NCBI RefSeq assembly: GCF_000699445.3
Contig: NC_067196.1
Coordinates: 87,894,364-87,958,363 of the forward strand
DNA length: 64,000 nt
Source: Schistosoma haematobium
Lineage: Eukaryota > Platyhelminthes > Trematoda > Strigeidida > Schistosomatidae
Direction: 5' to 3'
Positions within the stretch are counted from its first letter, which is position 1. Each line of letters opens with the position of its first letter. The notes under the pieces were generated by a model. That model ran no database searches and was not told the DNA's origin. It saw nothing but the letters and a program-made list of their open reading frames with translations. Made by a program: the position numbers and the translations under genes. Positions 1 through 11,900 of this stretch are shown here, one piece after another.

Positions 1-298
1 GTTGCACCATCTCTCGGACCCCAGCCAGGGAGTCGTCAAGGACCAACACAGGCTAGCCCTTTACAGCCTTCTTTCGTACTTCGACACCATGTCATACACT
101 GACCACCTCTCCGCTTTTTCCAACAGAATGAAATGATGATGATACTTGTAGAAGTACTTTGCAGTTCGAAGGTGCAAAGCACATACCGTACCTACGGACA
201 GTGATTGTCAACTGATTAAGTGCGGATTGCATGGCTTGGGCATTATCGCATAGTAAGACAATATCATCCGCATACTCAAGGTCGAGAAGTCTACCCAA
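1..298 (-). mobile_element. RTE-B retrotransposon fragment with internal deletion
   Basis: Minus strand reads LDLEYADDIVLLC (RT motif C) and on to CFAPSNCKVLLQ at 298-150, then jumps near 125-140 to the far C-terminal end (WKKRRGGQCMTW, LACVGP, LPGWGPRDGAT) at 124-1. The middle of the thumb region is deleted. The element runs off the window start. Confidence 0.8.
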
Positions 299-1343
299 TG
301 GTAGGTTTATGGATTAAATAACCAATTAAACGTATCGATGATTAGTTATCAATACTTTAAAATAGTAATCATAACTCTGAAGTTCAATGGCGAATATTAA
401 AGTCAATCTTGGAAAATAATAACTAACGTCATAGAGGGTGTTCACGTCGATGGAGAGAATGATTAACAGTGATGAAAAAAAATTAGAATAGAGCATATGT
501 TATTTGAAGGTCACCAACTTCTCAACAGCATCAAGTAGATAGGTTCTAATAAGACTCCCCTAATTAGATAAACATCTTAGAAAGGTGGCATTGAGTGACT
601 GATGAATCATTATGAGTTATATATATACGCTGGTTAATACACGAATATGGTAAAATCACACTAACCGAAGCCAAACCAGGACATATTATAAGTCTGTGAA
701 ACAACTAACTATATTAAGTCACGAAACGTCAGAAATATAATTTTTCTATTCATCGGGATATAACAAAAATATATTTATCACTAACTATTGGTTTAATCCG
801 AGTGGAGAGATTCAGAATCCCAGGATTGGAACGAATAATTATTCGTAACCTATAGTTTAAGGCATAAAGTGGTATGTCCTGAGATCGATCGCAGTTGTAT
901 TCAGTATTTATCATCTTTTAAAAAAATCAGTAAGCTTAGTGTTATTCTATACTTCCATTCTATGACATCACTCGGACATTGATATTATTTATCTTCATCT
1001 ACTTTTCATTTTGTTAATTTTCTCACTTGTGCTCATTTGATGTGTAGCAGCTCGAGCTGATACACATTCATGTTAGATCCTACGTTGTCTATGACCAATT
1101 TCAAACTTGTATTACGAAACCATTTATGAACGAAACAAAAAAGTCAACGTTGAAAATTATAGTCATTGCAAGCATCTATATACATGATCAATTATGTGAA
1201 CAAGATAAAATTCATCGAAAATTGCTAAGCAATCCATAAAAAAGAAGAAGATTACGACTTAATTAGAGAAAAAAAAAGTCGAGTTTATCATTATATGTAG
1301 AATAATATTTATTGTATAATCCATCAACTTTTAATTTGTAACT
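299..1343. other. AT-rich DNA downstream of PTPA, no gene seen
   Basis: No coding frame or recognised repeat, except a motif at about 713-755 (attaagtcacgaaacgtcag) that resembles one end of the inverted-repeat element at 42248-42830. Confidence 0.5.
1308..1313 (-). terminator. Polyadenylation signal AATAAA for PTPA
   Basis: AATAAA on the minus strand, about 31 nt after the PTPA stop codon. It is the first canonical signal in the right place, though such hexamers are common in AT-rich DNA. Confidence 0.5.
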
Positions 1344-1556
1344 CTACGATTTTTCATCGTGTTGATTTGATTGCTGGATTGTTGATGAAATCGGTTTTAT
1401 AAATGAATCAATATTTGAAGGAATAAATCCTTGTTGACTAAAACCTCCACCAATATTTATTCCACTACCACCCAAAGGTTTACTATTTTGTACTCTATCA
1501 AATGATAATAAACTACCGAATAGAAAATGTTGAACGACTGGAAATTTTTCTAAAAC
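1344..1556 (-). CDS. PTPA: PTPA exon 6 and stop
   Basis: Begins VLEKFPVVQHFLFGSLLSFD after acceptor TTTTTAG and ends at TAG (1346-1344). The last 40 residues are Gly-, Ser- and Gln-rich. A likely polyadenylation signal lies 31 nt downstream. Confidence 0.92.
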   Translation of the reverse strand, partial: VLEKFPVVQHFLFGSLLSFDRVQNSKPLGGSGINIGGGFSQQGFIPSNIDSFIKPISSTIQQSNQHDEKS

Positions 1557-2878
1557 CTAAAAATTATTTTAAAAAAATAAAGAGAATCAAGTTGAGAGAT
1601 TGATCGCTATGGGAAAATATGATTAAACTAAACAAAAGTTAGATATTAGAAACTACGGATTGAATAGAGATAGTATTTAATAAGCCTACTATAATCTGAA
1701 TACGGTTATTAATTAATTACTGTTAAGTAGTTGGAGACAAAAAGAAGTCCCAACTATTAGTTTACTCATACCAAAGTAAATGGAGTGGCCTTCGAATGTG
1801 ACTGGCTTTTCTGATTAGCGCTTAGCAATGCATCATTAACTGGATCAAAGAAAATAATGACAAGAATGTACTCATTTCTCTCGGAGTACATTCACAGGAA
1901 TTACAGAGGATTCTAGCAAGATAATTTGATCATTGATTTGAGTGCATCTCAATGTGTGGAACTATCACCTTAAAGCCAAAGGTTAAATATATATATGCAA
2001 CTATTGGAACGTAGTTTTTTTAGTTGATCAGAATGTTCTTTAAGTCTGGCTAGACAGTATTGAGAAGAAAAGGACAGATCACGTTTATCATTCACAGTAA
2101 TCAACATTTAAAAAATATTGACGTTTACACAGCAAGTTATGTTGAATCCTGTGTACCAACCGATAAAATCTATGTTTGCTTTAACATATAACTAATGTAT
2201 CAATAAAAGGCATTGATTACAATTCAAACAGTATAAATCAACTGAAATGAGGAGCTGAGCATAAAAGTAACTTACTTCACCTTTATACATTTTAATTAAA
2301 CCAGAATTAACTTTTTCCCATTTCGGTACTTCACTAATTCCATACAACGTATGTGAATGTTCTTCAAATGGACCAGTTTTACACTAGTAGTAAATTAAGG
2401 GAAATTTAACAATTTAATATTTGAGAATTTTTATAGTTTTCAAAAATTGGATTTTACATAAAAGTGTATTCCATGATGAAGTTTTCAGTCAGTCAGTTAG
2501 TGACAACATAGAACTTCGTACGTACGTACATCAATTCGAGTTGCCATACCACATTATCACAGAGATGCAGTTGTCGATTCAAATCTCGTAGTGGTAGAGG
2601 TGGCAAGAGTATAAGCAGTAATCGGAAAGATTAGTGTTTGATGTTATTCAAGGAGTATCATACAGTGAAATAAATTTGGAAAGAGGAAAAAAGAAACATG
2701 AGGAATTCAGAAGATTAGAATTTATTTATTAATATTTATTTGAACACGTAAATATTGGTACAAGGGAGCACCAAATACATATGCACCACATAAAACAATG
2801 AGAATGGGGAGAAAACAAGGTACGGGACGTAAAAGAAAAAAAAGAGGAACAATAATGACCAGATTAGTGTAAGGCAGT

Positions 2879-2944
<66 letters not shown>

Positions 2945-5900
2945 GGGGAAACGGAAAGGTACAATCGGAAGAATCCTTTCAGTTTAGGGAAGATACAACC
3001 ACTTTTTATGAAGGAAGTAAAAGAAGGTGACAGCAGGATCGCCACTGGCTTCTATTCTGAGCCATATCTGATAACGTCTCTAGCCACTGTGTCGCACCAT
3101 CTCTCGGACCCCAGCCAGGGAGTCGTCAAGGGCCAACACAGGCTAGCCCTTTGCAGCTTTCTTTCATACCACGACACCATGTCATACACTGACCACCTCT
3201 CCGCTTTTTCCAACCAGTCCCAGAGTCAGCAAATAACGCACGACGTGGAATTCTCTGGGACGACATTCGTAGAACATGTCCAAGCCACCGAAGTCGATGT
3301 GTCAAGATGGTGACACCAATTGGATTATCGTCTCTGCACCCGAACACACGATGCCGAACCTCTGCACTACTGATATGGTGTTGCCACTGGATGTCAGCAA
3401 TCCTTCGGAGACGACGATGATCAAACACAGAGTCGTCCAAAATCCTCAACTCGGAGAGGTCAGGTTTCACAAGCACAGAGCAGAACTGCTCTCACCGACG
3501 CGTTATAGATCCGATCTTTTACAGCCAGACTAACATCAAGAAGGCGCCAAAGATGGCCCATATTGGCATAAGCCGTAGGTGGTTTTCTTAGGAGGCCACA
3601 CCCTGAGCCTTTGACCTAAAAGTCTAACCCACAAGGCAGTGGAGCATCGTAAGGAGATCCAGTCTTAAGGTAGCCGGTGATCAAGATTGGTTCATACGCC
3701 ATTGGTTCCCTCAGGACACTGGAGCCCATGTGCACCACTGGTTTAAGATCCGGTTAAAGCGCCGGACATCCGCTTTTTGTCCTCTCATTTTCGTAAACAA
3801 CACCCCCTCCACGTGAAGGCAGTGAGTAGGATTTTCCTGACAGAGGCTGTATACGCGTGGCCGTGTGAGAGCATTTCGAGAAGGATGGCAGGCCTACTCC
3901 ACTCTCGGTCATACCAGGGCATTTGGGTGCACAAAGAGTGGATGCACCTGTGCCATTGCAAACGATTTTGAGTCATGTCATTCAGGGTCTCTGATCATCG
4001 GTTGCTATCATCTTGCGGTCCCTAACCAGGTAGTCTACACCTACCAACATGTTTTCAGTGAACAAAATAGAGTCCTTTTAACGATGAATGAATTTACATT
4101 CTCTTTTGATGCCACATTATAAATAACAACTGGTAGAGTAAGTCATCATAAGCTCTCCCTACCACCAACAAATATATTTGAAAGTACACTTCAACGTGTA
4201 ACAATTTAATAAAATATGAGCAAACATAAATCAAAATATTAAACGTAAATGTACAAAATTACGTATTAAACAAAATTGCTACACTTCACAATTGACGCAT
4301 TGCTGTGTAGTGAAAAATGTTACATTAATCTAATCTTTTACCGCTGAGCAGATTCTATCAACTAAATTGCAATGAAGCCACTAATTTAAGTGACCCAACG
4401 TCGTGTGCATTATGTTGAGATGTTAGTTGGTTGGAGATGGTCGGAAGGAAACTCTGGACTCAAGTTTTGTGTTAGCTGACACTTCAGCCTCAATAGCTCA
4501 GTGTTAAAGTATCAGACTGAGAATCTGGATTATGTGGGTTTGAATACCACACATAGCATTAATTTCCTCAATCACCACCGACTGCCCCGACGTGCGATGT
4601 TCAATGGTATAGGAGTAGGTTGGAAGAAAGCTAGGGGCGGCCAGACCAAAACATGGCAAAAATCCATGAAGTCACTGACAAGTGGACTGAGTTATGTTGG
4701 TAGGTGTAGACAACCTGGTTGGGGACCGCGAGATGATAGCAACCGATGGTCAGAGACCCTGAATGACATGACTCAAAATCGTTTGCAATGGCGCAGGTGC
4801 ATCCACTCTATATGTTCTCCCAAATTCTAATCTTCTGAATACTTCATATCCCTTCTTTTCTTCTCTTTCCAAATTTATTTCACTGTATGATACTCTTTGA
4901 ATAACATCTCCAAACACTAATCTTTCCGATTACTGCTTATACTCTTGCCACCTCTACCACTACGAGATTTGAATCGACAACTGCATCTCTGTGATAATGT
5001 GGTATGGCAACTCGAACTGATGTACGTACGTACGAAGTTCTATGTTGTCACTAACTGACTGACTGAATTTCCTCAAGATTACTGGTACACTATATTGATA
5101 AGTATCAGCTAGAATAAAACCTAGTTCCAAGGTTTCCTGTCAACTACTTTCTATCACTTAAAATGTCACACTTAAAATCAGCACAATTAGGAGAAAATCA
5201 GCAAAAATAAATGTAAATGATTGGAAAAAGAAACTTAAAAGGAATAGATAAGTGTTATAACGCTCGGTTCTCCACGTTTACACGTATGGGACGTGAATTT
5301 ACCTTAAACGAATATCTACACTAGATTCTCTCCCAGTGTTTATTCTATAGGACTTTAACATAACTCAGATCAAGAACACGTGATTAGCCTGATTAGAACG
5401 TAAATATATTTCCACACCAAAACCGATAACAATCAGACACAATCCAAAAACAATTAACAGTCGGTCAATAATAATGACTGAAGAGCATATAACTCATCTA
5501 ACGCCTGTCAGATTATGTACAAGTCTGACTAAGCAAACAACCAATCATTATAATTCTAGCTCACACATCAATAAAACATATCTCAGAGTCTTATATTCAG
5601 CACTGCAGTTATTACAAAAAATGAACGCAACTGTGTACCAGTATGATTGGAATTGAATCTTATTACAACACAGTGTCACATGATATTTTACGATGATGTT
5701 ATGAATGAAAACTGAAAATTATGCACCTCCACAGTTGAGATCGCGAGTCGATCTAGGCTAGACCACTATTGAAAACCTGAAAGCACTGGACAGACGTTCA
5801 GTTATAGTATGAGACCCCCCAGTAGTGCGCTTCCATGATCCTGCACACGGGACTTCAACACAGGAGCCTCGGTCTAGCGCGCGAACACCTTACCTCAAAA

Positions 5901-8900
5901 CCACTGAGCCGGCATTCAACGGTGTTAATACCTGACTTCGATCGATCAATGAACTTTTGCAACTTTTCGTTCATTGTCTGAGGTGAGTAACTGTCAAAAA
6001 GTTTCACATCAACAAGCCATGACTTCAAAATTGATGCCTTTCTATAAAATGTCTGACTTTACCCTATGAACGATTACTCGGAACTTGAATGTAACGATTA
6101 AAAGCCATGCTTTACATCAAAAATAGACGGGGAGTATTAAACCACTGGCCAACTAACATTACGTTAAAGTTGAACCATAAAATACAAATTCATAATAAGG
6201 TATAAGCTATCCGTTGTGTTCTTAATTTCGCGCTAAAGTCCAAGAGCAGTTATCTTAGATCTGATTTGCCTGTCAACGAAACACTCCTTTACTATTACAT
6301 TTTCTTGAGGGATATGAAATAAACTAGAAAAATGAAGGTCATGTATAAAAGAGTGGTCCAATGGACATCTGTCTAAGGCATGGCCATGTGGTGGAGAAGA
6401 TTTGTATCTCAGATAGATGATTTTGATGGAGTTTTGTTCTCTGAGCTGGATGGTTTGGTCGTGGAGCTTTCATCGTTCTTCTGAACGATATCATCAGCAC
6501 AAAGTTCGAATAGAAGTGAAGTGTTCGAATTTCTCCACATGTGGTCCACAGCTTGTCCTGTACACCTCAATATTGATTGGTTCTTGTTGACCTTAAACCT
6601 GTCATTGTTAACTTCTTTGTTTTAGTTGTATCTCCCATCTACAAAAAAAATTGTGCCTACTGCGAAAAACACTAAATCGGACAAAGCGGACGCCCTCTTC
6701 ATCTTCGCCTGCATGAACATCAATTAGCAGTCAAACGCCATGATATGTCCTCACTTATATCAAAGCACATGGACAACGGCGGACACATTAGAATGTGGAA
6801 ATTTTGTATAGAGGCAACTCCAAAAACACCAGAGAATTTTTAGAAGCTTGACACTTAAGTCAATCAACAAGCACATTGAAATCGATCAAATTTATCAACC
6901 AATCAGAAAAATCATGAACAAACATAGAAACAAAAATCAAACCAATGGGGGATACAACCAAAATAAAGAAATAAACAATGACAGGTTTAAGGTCAACAAG
7001 AACCAATCAATATTGAGGTGTACAGGACAAGCTGTGGACCACATGTGGAGAAATTCGAACACTTCACTTCTATTCGAACTTTGTGCTGATGATATCGTTC
7101 AGAGGAACGATGAAAGCTCCACGACCAAACCATCCAGCTCAGAGAACAAAACCCCATCAAAATCACGGCCATGTGTACAAACTTTCTTATATAATTATAT
7201 CGGTGCACTTTCAACCTTACCACTTTCAATGAAAATCCGTGGGGTAAGGGTCAGGTATAAGTCACTCAATTAGCTACAATGTAGGACCAGGCACATATAT
7301 GCATCAGTCCAAGTTGTTACACCTCATTAGCACAACAAAATGAACACCAAATTCATAGAAGTAGTTAATTCAATGGTGGTAATATATAAAAGAGAGATTA
7401 CATATAAGGATATAGTACAGGAAGAAAGAATTTGTTCGTAGAAAGAAAGATATGAAGCGATTTTAATCTCATAGTTTAAGGGAAGACAAAGAGTGTATAC
7501 ACCCACACCATTGTGATCAATTCTGAGCCATGTCACTCAGAGTCTCTATCCATTAGTTACGATAGTCACGCGGACCCCAATCAAGTAGTCTGCATCTACC
7601 AACATGGCTAAGACTAGAAGTTAGTGAATTCAAGCACTGATGCCAGGTTTTGATTTGGCCGCTAATAGCTTCCTCCCAAGCATCTTCAACACTGTTCAGC
7701 ATGGCGCGTCGTAGTAATTGGTGTTCAGGCATACGTAACACGTGACCCAACCATCTCAGTCGATGAAGATTCACAACCTTATCAACTGATCTACCATCAC
7801 TCCCTAATACCCTACGTCTAGCCTCACTATTACTTACCCGGTGATCCCAGCAGATGAGAGTAATATTTCTGAAACATCTGTGATCAAATACTAGTAACTT
7901 ACGAGTATCTTCTACCATTAATGACCACGTTTCGCAGCCGTAAAGTAGAACATGACGAACTGCCGCGCAGTATACCCGTCCCTTAATTGATGGACAGATA
8001 TCTCGCCTTCGCCATAGGTGGCATAATTTGGCAAAAGCCAAACGAGCTTTCTAAATCCGTGCTGAGATTTCGTCAGACACCAACCCATTAGGGCTGACCA
8101 GACTAACAAGATAAGTGAAGTTGTCGATGGAGGCCAGTCCTGTAGCAGCAATTTACATTTAGAGGAGGGAGGAGAGCATCGCAAACATTCTGGCAGTGTT
8201 GCCCAGTGCTACCAAAAGATTCTGCATTTTATCAGCATCTTCACCAAACAGAACTATGTCATTTGTGTACTCTGAGTCGATAAGTGGACCTCCTACTATA
8301 GTAGGAGATCAATTCCTGAAAATTCAGTCGACCGGCAAGTTATTTCCATCAGTATGTCTATGATGAAGTTGAAAAAAATTGGAGATAGTGGACAGCCTTG
8401 TGAGACCACTTGATGTTGCAAAATCAGGTGACAGTTCGCCATAAGTTATGACTCGAGTGGTGGTGTTCGACTAAAGAGCCTTCACAAGGTCTACGTACTT
8501 CTTAGGTACACCTTTCAATGACAGACACTGCCACAGAACTTCTCGGTCAACAGAGTCAAATGTTGCTTTTAAGTCAAGAAAAACTACCATTGTCGGATGC
8601 TGATACGTATGTCTGTGTTTTAAAACCTGATGAATGGTGAATATGTGGTCGATATAGGAACGACCAGGTCTGAAGCCAACCTGATGAGGTGTGCTATTGT
8701 TGCAGTCGATCTCTAATCTACCCTTCTATCTGCGAGAAGGCAGTACCAACAGTGAGCATGGTAAGAAATAACTCACTGTCACTACACACTATAAACAGTA
8801 GTAAATTTTACCACTGAATTACAAATCTGCTGTTTCTGGTCTTCTTACAGCCTTTTTTCAACGTAGTATGACAAGAAATTAATGAAAATGTGTTCCAGCT

Positions 8901-11900
8901 AATGTAGCTAGATTGAGTCTTCACGATTAACAAGTTCACATGCCTTGTTGAGGTAGAAGCTAGGGTTGGGATGGATGAATTTATTTTTCCACAGGAAAAT
9001 TTTTCTGTCTTAAACATAGAATATGGGATTTTATACACTCTTTGCTGGTTGCCAAGTGAAATCATAACAAAAATGATCATACAGACCCTTTACAATAAGT
9101 AATTAAAACTACTCACATGATGAATATAAGAAATACATGAAAATAAAAGGTATTTATCTTTCTCCAATTCAACAACATCACGATCTGTTATCACGGTAGG
9201 ATTGTGCTGACTGCCTGAAAGTTTTGAAATGAGTTGGGAAAAAAAACCAAGTTAAATTTGTGGATGAAATTTCCCTTCATAAATTAGCTACTAAATATTA
9301 TATAATATTATTGGAAGTTCGGATGTTTCAGGCAATTTATTACTAAATGTGAAGTACTAATATGTTGAAATTACAGTAGCCATATATTATATCAAGGAAC
9401 ATTATTCAATAAGTAAGAGTGATGGTTAAAACATTTGAACTTTAACAATAAGGTCACAAGTTCGAACCCTTTCCCACCTGTTTCGACTTGTATAGTCAGG
9501 TAACAGCGTTACACAAATATCCACACAAAACCAAAGTCTAACTTAAAGGCGACTACATATACATATGCTTGTTAATGGGTTATATGTATTATTTCTCCAT
9601 CTTTGTATAGTTTAATACCTGTGTTTACCAGAGGAGGTATGCAGACCTAAATAGAGTAATAAAATGTACTTTTAAGAATTTATCGCCTTTTCAAGTTAAC
9701 AATTGAATACAAATTTTATAGTAGTAAGAACTTACGACCAGATTATTTATACGATACTATGCTTATTAAAAAAATAGCAACCAGTTACCAATCAATTGAT
9801 TACTGCCCCAAATGAAAGGTACAAATTGAAAATCATCCAAACACCATACACCATGAGAGCCAGCAGGCTCCATACGATATGTTGTTTGTAACAGACGAAC
9901 TAATACTAGATACTTTGGCATTACAACAAGCCCAACAGCTAGGAGATCATTTATAGTTGATGCACCAGAATCAGTTTGTGTTTTTAGAATGTTCAGTTTG
10001 AAAAGACAAGTTAAAAACGCTAAGAAAGCCAATTCATGACCAGTCCCGTAATCGATACGTGTTGAATTTCCAAATGATTCGACTAGATAACCAGAAACTT
10101 CGTCAACTGCTTCGGTGTATAACACTGAATGAAAATGGTACAATTAAAATGTAAAGGTAATACATGTTAGTAAATTACATCGTCTAACTTTTTACATAAA
10201 AACTAATAATAAAATATTCAAAACAAAGGATAGATTGTACAGAGTTTTTGAGGTTTTAACGTTAAGAAAAATTCCTTGAATAAATGTACTCATAGTACAA
10301 GTTAAAATAAAAATGAATCCCATGAATGTTGATTAGAGATTCTAACCAAGCGTGGCTTGCATAGATCACATCCCAAAGCCTCTGACTTATAGGTTTAATC
10401 CAAAAAAGCAGTGAAGCCATATTAGTAAATGGATTTTTAGGATAGTCAGTAGTCATTTATTAATTCTTTTTAATCCTAGATCTCATATGTACCAGGTTTT
10501 CCAACTCCCTTATATAGAAACTTCCACTATCAAATTAAGGTATTAACTGGAGATTCTCTAAAAAGAATTAAAATTATGCGGTGGTATGATAGAATCGGAA
10601 TGAAAAGCGGACTCTTCTTGAGGTCGGCCGAATTAGGGGCTGTAGGGCGGGAGTTATTACTTGAAATAAGACGATATTCAAGTTGCAGTTAAATTAGAAT
10701 GTACTTTCTAAATTGCAATATTAGTAACCATCGGGTAGAAACCAGAAATTTAATCTTAACAGTATCAGCTTTGCCAGAAAGTTATGGTCTACAATGGAAC
10801 GTAGAATTTAAAGGCAAAAGATGTGTGACAAAGTAAGCATATTTACTTGAAGAATTTAATTATGCTTAACTTTCAAGTATCTGTTGTACAATTATTTAAA
10901 GCGAACGGTATAATTTTTCGAGGTGGTCTTTTTTAAACCGTTAAATGGAGCTATTTTTTACGTGTCAAAACCATTTTAGTCATAATTATGCTGTAAAATA
11001 TTCGCTCTATTTCAACAGTATGGTTTTTAGTAGTTGGTACATAATTATAATTGCGTTCACTTAACATTGAATTGCATTTGTTAGATGAAAGCTCAAAATA
11101 TCATTCGTCTGCCCTTGACAGAGCCAGATTTAAGCCTATAATTTAATGGTTGGGATTTACGTGTTTAAGCCATTCAGCGAAAAACGCATATCAACAGAAA
11201 TAACATTTTGGGACCAGAAACAAATGACCTAAAGTCAAAGAAGTATTATGGATAAAGTAACAGGAAAATATTTTTCAACTTAAAACAATTGGTGAGTCGC
11301 ATGGACGTTCATTCAGTGAACCAATGTAATATAAAACTGAGCCAATATCTAATTAAATATATTTTCTGAGACTGAAGTTAATAAATTCGCATATTGGTAT
11401 CTTTAATAGCACTGTGAGAAATTAAAACAACTCTGCATGACAAAACTACCACTCTGTAAGTGACATCAATGACTTGTTTTGAAAAACTAATCTTTTCATT
11501 TGTCGAATATGGTTGAAAGTTATTGTGACTATAAGAATTAGAGCTAGTAATGACTAGTTTACATCTTCTAAACTATATCAGTTTTGAATTAGATATACAG
11601 TTTGCCACAATATTGAATTTCTCGAGTGGATAAGGTAGGTTAACGCTCTAATATCCTGCTATGGAATTAATTTCACCGATAATTTCAGTCAGTCAGTTAG
11701 TGACGACGTAGAACTTCAGTTCTACACCAGACTACAAGGGCTGATGAAACTTCCTAGATAAGTAAAGCGGTCGACACGCTCAACTACTTCACTCACTATC
11801 GTTAGTTCGGATCGATAATTTACAAAAGAATGAGCATGAAATTTTGTAAACTGCGAAAATGACATAAGTACTAATAAAAGTAAGGCCTTACAAAGGATAC

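Noticed and set aside
700..760. Hammerhead ribozyme at acgaaacgtcag near 725
   Set aside because: Only the GAAAC...GUC half is present; no CUGANGA core or stem II is visible upstream.
2722..3045. 107-codon minus-strand frame with a long isoleucine run
   Set aside because: The run is the (AAT)n microsatellite in the RTE-B 3' UTR read in one frame; not a protein.
4486..4560. Functional tRNA gene
   Set aside because: Boxes and an anticodon-like loop are visible but the acceptor stem does not close, and the sequence is tightly joined to RTE-A debris; listed as tRNA-like only.
6848..7273. 141-codon plus-strand frame
   Set aside because: It runs from Penelope endonuclease debris into the inverted terminal repeat; the minus-strand frame over the same bases is equally open.
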